From Acidimicrobiales bacterium (lineage in GTDB: Bacteria > Actinomycetota > Acidimicrobiia > Acidimicrobiales > MedAcidi-G1), in assembly GCA_029245675.1 (NCBI GenBank), contig JAQWOV010000014.1, positions 24,001-88,000 of the forward strand: a stretch of DNA of 64,000 nucleotides, read 5' to 3'. The translations under genes and the position numbers were made by a program. Below the pieces are notes generated by a model. The model was given only the letters and a program-made list of their open reading frames with translations, was not told the DNA's origin and did no database searches. This document shows, in pieces, positions 8,693 through 17,047 of the stretch (position 1 is its first letter; each line of letters starts with the position of its first letter).

Positions 8693-9330
8693 TAAACGAA
8701 TTCTCCGTAGAAGCCCCAATAGAAAGAGTTTGGAGTTTTTTCACCAATGTGGAACTTATAGCCCCATGTTTACCTGGCGCCCAGCTTCAAGAAATAGAAG
8801 GCGAAGAATATCGAGGAATCGTCAAGGTTAAAGTTGGTCCGATTTCAGCCCAGTACAAGGGAGCGGCAACTTTTATTGAGAAAGATGAGAGCAACCACCG
8901 CATCGTCTTGAGAGGAGAGGGGCGCGATACCCGAGGAGCAGGAAATGCTTCTGCCGATATTGAAGCACAACTTGTCTCTAACGGGAACCAGACGGATGTG
9001 AGAGTATCAACAGAATTGAAAATTACTGGCAAAGCTGCCCAATTTGGACGCGGCGTTATGGCTGATATCTCAAAGAAACTCATGGCTCAATTTGCTGATA
9101 ATTTAAGTGAACTAATAACTGGGGATACAGAAGTTGAAGACATGGTAATTCAAGAGGAAATACCTTCTGAAAGGTCGGATGAAGCAGAATCCGTAAGAAT
9201 TCTTGATTCGGAAGAAGTTGAAGCAGTAAATCTTCTTAGTACTGCTGGTGCTCCTGTTCTAAAGCGCGCGCTTCTTTTGATAGCAATAGCGGCAGCAATA
9301 GCAATAGTGATATTCGTAATAGTCAATTAG
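8683..9330 (+). CDS. coxG: CoxG-like SRPBCC protein with C-terminal membrane anchor
   Basis: A 215-residue CoxG-family protein: an SRPBCC (START-like) fold at residues 1-150, an acidic linker, and a single C-terminal transmembrane helix (LLLIAIAAAIAIVIFVIV). CoxG is known to recruit CO dehydrogenase to the cytoplasmic membrane and is thought to deliver quinone to it. The family start block EFSVEAPIERVWSFF and the middle block VKVGPISAQYKGAATF are clear. It overlaps the upstream gene by 10 bp and closes the hydroxylase operon. Confidence 0.88.
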   Translation: MELVNEFSVEAPIERVWSFFTNVELIAPCLPGAQLQEIEGEEYRGIVKVKVGPISAQYKGAATFIEKDESNHRIVLRGEGRDTRGAGNASADIEAQLVSNGNQTDVRVSTELKITGKAAQFGRGVMADISKKLMAQFADNLSELITGDTEVEDMVIQEEIPSERSDEAESVRILDSEEVEAVNLLSTAGAPVLKRALLLIAIAAAIAIVIFVIVN

Positions 9331-9345
9331 ACCCCTAAACATTTG

Positions 9346-9804
9346 ATGGTTGACCCAACTCAGACAGAATATGAAAGAGTAACGGAGCTTCTTGGCCGGC
9401 CACCGTCAGGAAAATTCAAAGTTGTAGTCAGAAATAATTCAGGGGACCCGATCGTGATACGTAATTATCCTGTTCTCGATGACGGTAAGCCCATGCCAAC
9501 TTTGTATTGGTTAGTTGGTGAGAAACTCCGGTCTCGAATCGGAACACTTGAATCACTAGGAGGGGTTAAAACTGCCGAAGCCGAGGTTGATCCTGACGAA
9601 TTAGTTCAGGCACATCTCCGGTATGCCAAAGAACGAGATGCTGAGATACCAGATTCTTACCAAGGTCATCGTCCCAGCGCCGGCGTAGGAGGAACTAGAA
9701 AAGGGGTCAAATGTCTACACGCTCATTACGCGTGGTTCTTGGCGGGTGGAGATGACCCTGTGGGGAAATGGGTTCATCAGCAGTTGGAAGAAAACAATGA
9801 ATAA
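9346..9804 (+). CDS. DUF501 domain protein
   Basis: A 152-residue member of DUF501, an actinobacterial family of unknown function usually found beside enolase, the divisome gene ftsB and the exopolyphosphatase gene. The blocks RNYPVLDDGKPMPTLYWL, IGTLESLGGV and the C-terminal GVKCLHAHYAWFLAGGDDPVG are diagnostic; the conserved Cys and His residues lie in that last block. ATG 9346 is preferred over the TTG at 9343. It overlaps the Ppx/GppA gene by 8 bp, keeping the familiar DUF501-ppx order, but enolase and ftsB are not upstream here. Confidence 0.88.
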   Translation: MVDPTQTEYERVTELLGRPPSGKFKVVVRNNSGDPIVIRNYPVLDDGKPMPTLYWLVGEKLRSRIGTLESLGGVKTAEAEVDPDELVQAHLRYAKERDAEIPDSYQGHRPSAGVGGTRKGVKCLHAHYAWFLAGGDDPVGKWVHQQLEENNE

Positions 9805-10717
9805 TTTTGTAGCCGCTATCGATTGCGGTACTAATTCCACGAGGTTGTTAATAGGAGACGGAGCCACCACGGCTGAGAGGCATATGCGAATAACTCGCTT
9901 AGGAGAGGGAGTAGATGCAACAGGAATTCTGAGTGAAGAAGCAATTAGTCGTGTAGGAAAAACTTTAAGAGAGTATCGAGAGATAATTGATTCTTATCAA
10001 GTTAAGAAAGTTCGTATGACAGCAACTTCAGCGGCTCGAGATGCTAGTAATGCAAATGATTTTTTTGACTTGGCGGAAGAAATCATTGGTGTGAGGCCTG
10101 AACTGCTATCAGGAATCGAAGAAGGAACACTTTCTTTTATGGGAGCAACAAAAGATTTAGACCTCGAAAATGGACCTTTCTTAGTCGTAGACATAGGTGG
10201 TGGATCTACAGAATTCATTCTTGGTGATCAGGAAGTCCAAGGGGTGATTTCTTGCGATATTGGGTGTATTCGTTTAACTGAGCAATGGTTTGAGCATGAC
10301 CCACCGCTTCCCGAGGAACTTACGTCGTGTTTATCTATCGTTGAAGGCCATTTAGATGATGTAAAAAGAGAGATTCCTCAAGTTATGAACGCTATGACTT
10401 TTGTTGGGCTAGCAGGAACTGTTTCTTGCACAGCAGCTGTAGAACAAGGACTGCAAGAATATGACAGAGAGAAAATCCATCACTTCAGACTGACTAAAGA
10501 AGCAGTTGAAGATGTGTTCAGGACGTTAGCGACAGAAACGAAAACTGAACGCTTAGATAATCCTGGTATGGAGGAAGAGAGGTCTGAAGTGATCGTTGGA
10601 GGCCTCTGTGTTTTGGTGAAAATCATGAGGAGTTTTGGCTTCAAAGAATGCCTTGTTTCGGAATCAGACATTCTTGATGGATTAGTTGCATCTATCATTT
10701 CTCAAGGACAGCAATGA
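9797..10717 (+). CDS. Ppx/GppA family exopolyphosphatase
   Basis: Exopolyphosphatase or guanosine pentaphosphate phosphatase of the ASKHA fold, 306 residues from ATG 9797. The phosphate-binding loops are AAIDCGTNSTRLLI near the N-terminus and VVDIGGGSTEF in the middle. It lacks the C-terminal HD-type extension of long Ppx proteins, so it belongs to the short actinobacterial group. It overlaps DUF501 by 8 bp and the acetyltransferase by 4 bp, suggesting coupled translation. Polyphosphate versus pppGpp preference cannot be read from sequence. Confidence 0.88.
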   Translation: MNNFVAAIDCGTNSTRLLIGDGATTAERHMRITRLGEGVDATGILSEEAISRVGKTLREYREIIDSYQVKKVRMTATSAARDASNANDFFDLAEEIIGVRPELLSGIEEGTLSFMGATKDLDLENGPFLVVDIGGGSTEFILGDQEVQGVISCDIGCIRLTEQWFEHDPPLPEELTSCLSIVEGHLDDVKREIPQVMNAMTFVGLAGTVSCTAAVEQGLQEYDREKIHHFRLTKEAVEDVFRTLATETKTERLDNPGMEEERSEVIVGGLCVLVKIMRSFGFKECLVSESDILDGLVASIISQGQQ

Positions 10718-11325
10718 ACGAATTAGAGGATGTTCCAAATCTTCAGGGCCGCCGAGTCACCCTACGGCCACTGAAAAATGAAGACTTTACTCAGTGGCAA
10801 GAAGTTCGTCTACAGAACAATGATTGGTTAGCCAAATGGGAGCCTCTTCGCTCTCCAGGGCAGAAGGATCCAGCAAAAGATATTAATGCTTTTGAAGCGC
10901 GATGCCGCTCTCGTCAAAGAGAAAGTCAATTAGGCACTGGTTGGGGTTTTGGTGTTTTTACTGATGGCAACTTTATAGGAGAAATAAATCTAAACAATGT
11001 TACGCGAGGTGCATTTCAAAGTTCTCATGTGGGCTACTGGATAGCACAAAACAAAGCCGGGAATAGCTACACCCCAGAAGCCCTTGTGGTACTTATGCGT
11101 TTTGCTTTTGAAGAATTAGGTTTACACCGATTGCAGATATCTATTGTTCCTCGGAATCTTCCCTCTCGACGAGTAGTTGAAAAACTAAATCTAAGATGCG
11201 AGGGGCTGTCTGAGAAATATTTAGAAATAGCAGGAACTTGGGAAGACCATTTGAGATTCGCAGTTACGTCTGAAGAATGGGTTCGGCGTGCAGATCAGTT
11301 AGTTAAAGAATGGGTTAAGCCTTAA
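10714..11325 (+). CDS. GNAT N-acetyltransferase (RimJ/RimL-like)
   Basis: A 203-residue GNAT-fold acetyltransferase related to the ribosomal-protein alanine acetyltransferases RimJ and RimL. It begins with RRVTLRPLKNEDFTQW, has the beta-4 region HVGYWIAQNKAGNSYTPEA and the acetyl-CoA/C-terminal block LHRLQISIVPRNLPSRRVVEKL. Start overlaps the ppx stop by 4 bp. Its TAA stop overlaps the stop of the convergent crotonase gene in the 4-bp sequence TTAA. The true substrate (protein N-terminus or small amine) is unknown. Confidence 0.82.
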   Translation: MNELEDVPNLQGRRVTLRPLKNEDFTQWQEVRLQNNDWLAKWEPLRSPGQKDPAKDINAFEARCRSRQRESQLGTGWGFGVFTDGNFIGEINLNNVTRGAFQSSHVGYWIAQNKAGNSYTPEALVVLMRFAFEELGLHRLQISIVPRNLPSRRVVEKLNLRCEGLSEKYLEIAGTWEDHLRFAVTSEEWVRRADQLVKEWVKP

Positions 11326-12086
11326 TTCTTTTTTTCAATACGGGCTTTGAGACGAGAAATCATATTAACAAAAGCTGGTTGCTGCATAGACCACCTTTGC
11401 GGAGCAAGTTCAAGTTTTACTGATTCAACAGATTCTGTGATGGCAGCAGTTTCATGTAAAGTTTTTTTAGTAATTGCAAATAGATCTTTTGGAAATTCTG
11501 CAGCTCGTTCGGCATATGAGATAGCACTCTCCAATAAGTCTTCGTCGTCTACACATTCCCACGCGACTCCTCGATCAGCAGCTTCTGGGCCGTTTAAAAT
11601 CTGGCCAAAAAGTACCATAGCTTTAGCAGTTGCTAAGTCAGTGATATTACGAAGACGCCAAGTATGTCCTCCGCCTGGGTGAATACCAATATCTAAAAAT
11701 CGGGTATCAAACTTTGCAGAATTGCTGGCAATAACTAAATCGCAAGCAAGGATCATGTTCATTCCGGCGCCGACAGCTGGCCCATTCACAGCTGCGATTG
11801 TTGCAAGTGGGGAATGAGCGACTCGCAGAAATCCAGCATAGATATCTGGTAGAGCACCCCCTTCGTCTTCGGCTACTTTAAGTAGGTCATCTAAAATTGC
11901 CCCAGCACAGAACGCGCCACCAGAACCAGTTAAAACAACTGCTCTGATATTCTCATCAGGCTCTAGTTCATCGAAAGCTGCGAGGAGCGCTTGGTTCATC
12001 TCAGATGAAACGACGTTTCGTCGGTCAGGGTCGTTGAAAGTTAATATTGCGACGTGTTCTCTTCGTTCGATTTGTAAAAGATTCAT
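11322..12086 (-). CDS. Enoyl-CoA hydratase/isomerase family protein
   Basis: A 254-residue crotonase-fold protein. The oxyanion-hole regions GSGGAFCAGAILDDLL and NGPAVGAGMNMILACD are present. The block FDTRFLDIGIHPGGGHTWRL corresponds to the region that in classical enoyl-CoA hydratase carries the catalytic Glu (as PEI), but here that position is not acidic, so ordinary hydratase activity is doubtful and another crotonase reaction is possible. It is a single gene convergent with the acetyltransferase and divergent from the MFS gene. Involvement in acyl-CoA metabolism is inferred from the family. Confidence 0.82.
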   Translation of the reverse strand: MNLLQIERREHVAILTFNDPDRRNVVSSEMNQALLAAFDELEPDENIRAVVLTGSGGAFCAGAILDDLLKVAEDEGGALPDIYAGFLRVAHSPLATIAAVNGPAVGAGMNMILACDLVIASNSAKFDTRFLDIGIHPGGGHTWRLRNITDLATAKAMVLFGQILNGPEAADRGVAWECVDDEDLLESAISYAERAAEFPKDLFAITKKTLHETAAITESVESVKLELAPQRWSMQQPAFVNMISRLKARIEKKN

Positions 12087-12124
12087 AGGGTTAATTTATA
12101 CGTCTTGTGGTGTAAGGTCGTGTG

Positions 12125-13369
12125 ATGCCCCCCAGCCCTCAAGAGTCTCAAAGTAGATTCCCAGCTTTGAAATACAGAAACTATCGACTTTTCTGGACAG
12201 GAGGACTACTCACAAATAACGGTCGATGGATACGGATGGTTGTGGGTAGTTGGGTGATGTTTGCCTTGACTAAATCTGCTGCTTGGGTTGGGGTGTCTGC
12301 ATTTGCTGGTTCAATACCGATGCTTCTTATGAACCCCTTCTCCGCCTGGGTGTCAGATAACTGGGATAGAAGAAAGATTCTGCTTGTAACTAATGGGATG
12401 CAAGCAATAACCGCCATAGCTATGGCTCTTGCTTGGAATTCAGGTCTAGAAAGCCCATGGCCTTGGCTGCTTTTAATCACTGTAGGCGGATTCGTCAATG
12501 GAGTCAGACTTCCAGTTTGGCAAGCATTTGTCGCTGAATGTGTGCCACGGTCGGTCCTACCAAATGCTATTGCTCTGAATTCAACTCAATTCAACGCAGC
12601 CCGTGCAACAGGCCCAGCGATAGGCGGTCTAATTATCGGAACGCTCGGTCCCGGATGGGCTTTACTAGCAGTTGCAATTTTGCATTTACCGATAGCTATC
12701 GCACTACTCCTCCTCGACACGGACCAGTTAGTGAGTGGCCAATCTTCTAAAAAAGAATCTGGGAAAATTTTTGAAGGCTATAGAGTGGCGATCCGTTATG
12801 TTTTGGATGCTCCAGGGATACGTACAGCGATTCTTGCGGTAAGTTTCATCTCTGCTTTTGCCATGCCTTTATCTCAGCACATCGTTGTTTTTGCCGAAGA
12901 AGTTTTTAAAGTTTCTCCATTTTGGTTTGGAGTTCTAGGTTCGGCTCAGGGTATCGGCGGCATAGTAGTAGGCCCTGTCGTTGCTGCTACGGCAGGACGC
13001 GGAGTCAGATCACGTATTCAGTTAGGTTCTTTAGTTGGTTACGGAGCAGCAATTGTACTTTTTGCCTTAGCGCCAAAATTCTGGGTTGGATTTTTTGCTT
13101 TATTTTTAATAGGTGGAGTTCACCTTGTCTCTGCGACAAACCTGAACTCTGTAGTGCAACTCCAGGTAGATGATGAATTAAGAGGCAGCGTAATGGCTCT
13201 CTATCTAATGGGGGTGCTTGGGATTATGCCATTCTCTAATCTTCTTATGGGGATTCTTATTTCATCTCTAGGGCCTCGCCCAGTTGGAGCAGCAGCAGGA
13301 GTTCTTTTAGTTCTTGGTGGGGTCTTCCTTTATACAACAGGAAGATTATTTCATTTAGATGATGATTAG
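12125..13369 (+). CDS. Major facilitator superfamily transporter (EntS/MFS_3-like)
   Basis: A 414-residue integral membrane transporter with about twelve hydrophobic segments, of the MFS_3 (enterobactin exporter-like) branch. It starts FPALKYRNYRLFWTGGLL, has the loop 2-3 motif SAWVSDNWDRRKILLVTNG, and VPRSVLPNAIALNSTQFNAAR, which is typical of this branch. ATG 12125 and GTG 12122 are both possible starts. It lies 38 bp from the divergent crotonase gene. The substrate is not predictable; small-molecule export is the usual role. Confidence 0.85.
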   Translation: MPPSPQESQSRFPALKYRNYRLFWTGGLLTNNGRWIRMVVGSWVMFALTKSAAWVGVSAFAGSIPMLLMNPFSAWVSDNWDRRKILLVTNGMQAITAIAMALAWNSGLESPWPWLLLITVGGFVNGVRLPVWQAFVAECVPRSVLPNAIALNSTQFNAARATGPAIGGLIIGTLGPGWALLAVAILHLPIAIALLLLDTDQLVSGQSSKKESGKIFEGYRVAIRYVLDAPGIRTAILAVSFISAFAMPLSQHIVVFAEEVFKVSPFWFGVLGSAQGIGGIVVGPVVAATAGRGVRSRIQLGSLVGYGAAIVLFALAPKFWVGFFALFLIGGVHLVSATNLNSVVQLQVDDELRGSVMALYLMGVLGIMPFSNLLMGILISSLGPRPVGAAAGVLLVLGGVFLYTTGRLFHLDDD

Positions 13370-13371
13370 AG

Positions 13372-14319
13372 TCAAATTCCCTCTTCAAGGTAAGACTGCC
13401 CAGTAGCACATGATTCAGAAAGGCTGCACCATCGGCATTGTGGGCCAGCGACATTCTTAGGTTCTTTTTCCTCGTAAATTAGAGAAACAAATTTCTCAAC
13501 TGCGTCAACAACTCGAGCGACAGTTGCCATCAAAAGATCTTCAGTCACTTCTTCAGGAGATAACTGAGCTGAATCCAGATAGTAAGTAGCAAGTAAACGA
13601 GGTGGAACGCCAATGCGTAAAGTTTCTATCAGTGCATAGAATCTCAAGTCTTCAACGTGAAGAGGAGCAAATCCACCTGTTTTTAAATCGATGATTACTT
13701 TCCCAGCTCGAAAACCTTCAGCGGTCCCTAACGTGAGGTCTGCTCGTCCTGAAAGAATGAACCTTCTGTCACATAACTCTGCTCGCAGTCGACTTTCACT
13801 CACCGGACGCCAAGCTGGACGAAGAGGGGGCCAGCACTCAAGGTATTTAGAAAAAGCATCTAAAGATTCCGAACGCAATTCTGCTCTCTCTACTTCAGAG
13901 CACCCTTGTAACCAGTAACCGAGGCTCCCTGAATCTTGCTCATAACGGGCGAGTGCTTCGTCGATAAGCACAGAGGGTTCTATCTCTTTTCTCCAATTCA
14001 TTGCCAGTTCTACAGCTTTATGGACGACGCTTCCCCTTGCGATATTCACAGCCCATTCAAATTCATTATCACGGTCTGCCAAATACTTACTTTGACATCC
14101 GTGAATTTGCCCAAGTTCGTGTTTAGCAAAAAAGATCTCTTCGTTGGGAGGAAGAGCTGATAAATAGGGTTCAACCGCAGTTTCTAGAGCTCCTCGGATG
14201 TGGTAGCCAAGGTCTTCAGAGAAAACTGGCCTCTCATCTCGTGAAGAACCCAACTGCTTTAAAACAGCTTCCTGTGCCGGATTGAGACCTGAATCTTTTT
14301 TATCCTGAGAGTCATTCAC
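13372..14319 (-). CDS. RecB/PD-(D/E)XK family nuclease with Fe-S cysteine motif
   Basis: A predicted 315-residue exonuclease of the RecB-like PD-(D/E)XK superfamily (PDDEXK_1). Core motifs are ARGSVVHKAVELAM (conserved His), RADLTLG (Asp), VIIDLKTGG (D-x-K) and the helix VEDLRFYALIE. One Cys upstream (IHGCQSKYL) and three near the C-terminus (CRWCSLSESC, spacing C-x2-C-x5-C) reproduce the four-Cys layout that holds a 4Fe-4S cluster in AddB and Cas4 nucleases. GTG 14319 is chosen because residues further upstream look non-conserved and would overlap the divergent gene. No helicase or cas genes are adjacent, so a role in DNA repair is only inferred. Confidence 0.82.
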   Translation of the reverse strand: MNDSQDKKDSGLNPAQEAVLKQLGSSRDERPVFSEDLGYHIRGALETAVEPYLSALPPNEEIFFAKHELGQIHGCQSKYLADRDNEFEWAVNIARGSVVHKAVELAMNWRKEIEPSVLIDEALARYEQDSGSLGYWLQGCSEVERAELRSESLDAFSKYLECWPPLRPAWRPVSESRLRAELCDRRFILSGRADLTLGTAEGFRAGKVIIDLKTGGFAPLHVEDLRFYALIETLRIGVPPRLLATYYLDSAQLSPEEVTEDLLMATVARVVDAVEKFVSLIYEEKEPKNVAGPQCRWCSLSESCATGQSYLEEGI

Positions 14320-14327
14320 AACTCTAT

Positions 14328-14347
14328 TGTCACACCTAGGTGGGACA
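14328..14347. promoter_or_regulatory. 20-bp palindrome in a 35-38 bp divergent gap, candidate operator
   Basis: The sequence TGTCACACCTAGGTGGGACA is self-complementary except for one mismatched pair, with the perfect core CACCTAGGTG. It fills most of the gap between the divergent nuclease gene (start 14319) and the hypothetical gene (start 14358). A shared regulator binding here could control both; the regulator is unknown. It does not resemble the actinobacterial LexA box. Confidence 0.5.
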
Positions 14348-14357
14348 CTTGTGAGTG

Positions 14358-14660
14358 ATGGAAGTAAAGACTTACAGATTTGCAGAGACAGTACGAGCTT
14401 TAGGACGCGCCAGTAGACACTTAGCGCTTGGAGTTCCAGTATTTCGTAGTCCACCAGGATTACTCGGAGTGCAACGCAGTATTCGAAGAAACGGAGAAAA
14501 TGTCGTCATCTCTGTAGCTGTCAGAGAAAGACCATGGGGTGCTGTAGTGGCAGACATGGTAGAGGGAGTAATAGTTACAAATGAACTTTACGGATCTCGT
14601 GCAGATATCGCCCGATCTGCTTTATGGCGTGCAATAGATAACGAAGAGTTAGCTGCTTAG
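14358..14660 (+). CDS. Small conserved-looking hypothetical protein
   Basis: A 100-residue soluble, basic protein that I cannot assign to a named family. Its composition is protein-like, without low complexity: ETVRALGRASRHLALGV, then a strand-rich middle (NVVISVAVRERPWGAVVAD) and a helical C-terminus (ADIARSALWRAIDNEEL). It is read divergently from the Fe-S nuclease, with an operator-like palindrome between them, and precedes tRNA-Leu. GTG 14355 is an alternative start. A link to the nuclease is possible but unproven. Confidence 0.65.
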   Translation: MEVKTYRFAETVRALGRASRHLALGVPVFRSPPGLLGVQRSIRRNGENVVISVAVRERPWGAVVADMVEGVIVTNELYGSRADIARSALWRAIDNEELAA

Positions 14661-14731
14661 ATTAAGTGAACGTTTTATGTTCTTCGGGTTTCTCACTGCA
14701 AGATAAGAAACTAACGTGGACTCGGTATGAA

Positions 14732-14813
14732 GCCCTCGTGGCGGAATTGGCATACGCAGGAGACTTAAAATCTCCGGTTCTAGGACATGTGGGTTCAAGT
14801 CCCACCGAGGGCA
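14732..14813 (+). tRNA. tRNA-Leu (anticodon UAA)
   Basis: A class II tRNA. The acceptor strands GCCCTCG and CGAGGGC pair fully, the anticodon stem GGAGA/TCTCC encloses loop CTTAAAA with anticodon TAA at 14766-14768, a variable arm follows, and the T-arm GTGGG-TTCAAGT-CCCAC is canonical. The discriminator base is A and CCA is not encoded (the next bases are CAA). The convergent oxidase gene ends inside the T-arm on the opposite strand. Confidence 0.96.
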
Positions 14814-16036
14814 CAATTTCGTTCTTTTAGTAACTTTCGACCTACCCAGTCGGCTTCTTCATCCTCGAAAATTACTCTGAAGCGATCAGAAGGCAAAGAA
14901 TCCTTCCATTTTTCCTCTGCGACTAAAGAAGCAGCTAAAGCACCTAACGGGTCAGCCCACTTGGCACTTCTACCGTTCCCACCTATGGCGGCATACACTT
15001 TATTTTCGATCAGCGAATCAATATAGGGAAGTCCGTGCGGGGTGTAAGTGATCACGCATCTATGTGTGTGCCATTTTTCAACTCTCAACCCAGGATAAGT
15101 ATTTTCCATAGATCGCTTAACTGAATCTATGATTTGGTCGCTATCTCCTTGCCTATACCAAGAATTGATGTCTTCTGAACCATTAGTCCATCTATCAGCA
15201 AGGGTGTTTGCACCCCATTTAAGTAAAATCTTTCCATTCGGATAAACCTGAGGAGGGACAGCATATATATCAGCGGCCTCACTGTCCCTTATTTCATAAT
15301 GCATGACAGGCAGGCTTTCTAGTCGTTCGGCCTCATCAGGATCAACTTCCGCTAAAAGCACAATTTCAGTTTTCATTTTTATAGCAACACGCCTAGGGAG
15401 CAGTCCAGACGAATTTGACCAAGCCCCAGTGCTTATCAACACCTTTTTCGCTTCTATCTGTGAGCCATCAACTAATTTCACTGAACAATGATTTCCTATT
15501 TTCATACTGTCAGCTGAAGAAGAAAAAACTTGACCCCCGAATGAAGCAACAGCAGACAATTGTGCGGCCACTAAAGCTCGCGGATTCAACATTCCTTTAC
15601 GATCTAGTTCCAACAGACCAATGAAATCTGGTGGAAAGCTCAATTCTGGCCACTGCTTTCGTAGGCCTTCTGCGTCGAAGATTTTCGCTAGATGAGAGTT
15701 AGAAGAATTACTGAAATGTGTAAAAAAATCTTCATCGTCTTCTGCCCTAGCTATAAATAGATGTCCTTGTCCGAAAAAAATTTCTTTTTCTGAGAACTGT
15801 TCAATCGAAGCATTGGCTTCTTGGGCTCTTTTTGATAACTCATGTTCAACTGGATCAATGTAAAGCGTTCGAGAAGAGCGAGACACGTCATAGTGGGCAC
15901 CAAAAGGGCCTTGATGGTTTTCCAAGGCTAAAGGTTCTGGGGGAGCAACCACGGCTATTGCATAACCAATTTCCGAAAGGTGGCGAGCAGCAGAAGCGCC
16001 AAGCATGCCGCCTCCAATGACTACTGCATCAAACAT
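14795..16036 (-). CDS. FAD-dependent oxidoreductase, sarcosine oxidase/DAO family
   Basis: A 413-residue flavoenzyme with an N-terminal FAD-binding Rossmann motif VVIGGGMLGASAARHLSEIG and DAO-family blocks, including the C-terminal VYAAIGGNGRSAKWADPLG that contacts FAD. The length and layout resemble monomeric sarcosine/N-methyl amino acid oxidases, but covalent FAD attachment and substrate cannot be decided by eye. Its last codons (ALGGT and the TGA stop) are encoded by the antisense strand of the tRNA-Leu T-arm and acceptor, an overlap of 19 bp. It starts 10 bp from the DMT transporter stop on the same strand. Confidence 0.8.
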   Translation of the reverse strand: MFDAVVIGGGMLGASAARHLSEIGYAIAVVAPPEPLALENHQGPFGAHYDVSRSSRTLYIDPVEHELSKRAQEANASIEQFSEKEIFFGQGHLFIARAEDDEDFFTHFSNSSNSHLAKIFDAEGLRKQWPELSFPPDFIGLLELDRKGMLNPRALVAAQLSAVASFGGQVFSSSADSMKIGNHCSVKLVDGSQIEAKKVLISTGAWSNSSGLLPRRVAIKMKTEIVLLAEVDPDEAERLESLPVMHYEIRDSEAADIYAVPPQVYPNGKILLKWGANTLADRWTNGSEDINSWYRQGDSDQIIDSVKRSMENTYPGLRVEKWHTHRCVITYTPHGLPYIDSLIENKVYAAIGGNGRSAKWADPLGALAASLVAEEKWKDSLPSDRFRVIFEDEEADWVGRKLLKERNCALGGT

Positions 16037-16046
16037 AAATAGGATG

Positions 16047-16940
16047 TTACATCATGAAGGCAATACCGATGATGGAGAGGATTGCTCCTATCCAAGCACC
16101 GAGAGCGGGAGGACGACGAGTAGCGACCCAAAGTAGAGGCAGCATAATGACGGGAGTCGTTCCACCTAAAATGCTGGCAACTCCTGTGTCACCATGGCCT
16201 ATCGCATAAAGAAGGAAACTCATTCCTAACACCATGGCCAGAGTTCCACTGGCAGTAAGCCTGACCCAGTCTGTTCTTAGAAGTTTTTCTTTTTCTGGAG
16301 CTCGAGCAAGCTTGTCGCTTGGTTTAGCTAATAGCCACATCAATGGAGTAGCTATTAGCACTCTTAAGGTAGCGACACTCAAAGTATCGGCACCATGATC
16401 AAGAACAGGTTTTGCAGCTAAAGCACCAGCTGCCTGCCCAAAAGCGCCGACACCTGCCCAAAAAACCCCTATTTTCAATGAACCATCTATTCTCTCAAAA
16501 ACAGAACCTTGAGCATTTCGGTTAGTTCCGTAATTGACAGCAAGTATTACTCCTCCAACTGTAAGAACAGCACCTAATAAAGCCCAAGAGTGAAGAACCT
16601 CATCGAAAAGAAGAACTCCCCCCAAGGCGGCTAAAGGAGCATTCGTCGTAAACAAAACTGAAGTGCGTCTTGGTCCGATACGAGCCATGGCCGTAAAAAG
16701 ACCTATGTCGCCTACAACAAGACCAACTATTGCAGAAAGAGTTAATAACCCAAGGTCCCCAAATTCGATATTGTCCCACTGATTCCTGAAGATAGATATC
16801 ACCAGTAAAACAACGCTTACGTAAAGCATTCGCAGTCGACAAAATCGTGGGCCCCCGAGTCGACGTACGGGCTCAGCTAGGATCAGGCTGCTAAGAGCCC
16901 AGCAAGTGGCAGCAAGAAGAGCAGCAATTTGATAGGACAC
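16047..16940 (-). CDS. EamA/DMT-family transporter
   Basis: A 297-residue membrane protein of the drug/metabolite transporter superfamily with ten predicted membrane segments formed by two EamA repeats (about residues 5-135 and 150-296). The repeat-ending motif GAVLTVGGVILAVNYG closes the first half. It starts at GTG 16940 and is followed by the FAD oxidase 10 bp downstream on the same strand, so the two may form an operon. Substrates in this family (amino acids, sugars, purines) cannot be inferred. Confidence 0.85.
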   Translation of the reverse strand: MSYQIAALLAATCWALSSLILAEPVRRLGGPRFCRLRMLYVSVVLLVISIFRNQWDNIEFGDLGLLTLSAIVGLVVGDIGLFTAMARIGPRRTSVLFTTNAPLAALGGVLLFDEVLHSWALLGAVLTVGGVILAVNYGTNRNAQGSVFERIDGSLKIGVFWAGVGAFGQAAGALAAKPVLDHGADTLSVATLRVLIATPLMWLLAKPSDKLARAPEKEKLLRTDWVRLTASGTLAMVLGMSFLLYAIGHGDTGVASILGGTTPVIMLPLLWVATRRPPALGAWIGAILSIIGIAFMM

Positions 16941-17047
16941 GGCTGATAGTCAATCAGCAAGTGAGAAGAAATACTCAAAAATGAGCATTGTTTTTTATTT
17001 TTATGCAATAGTTAGGCAGTAAATCTTTTTCATTTGGGAGTTATTAG

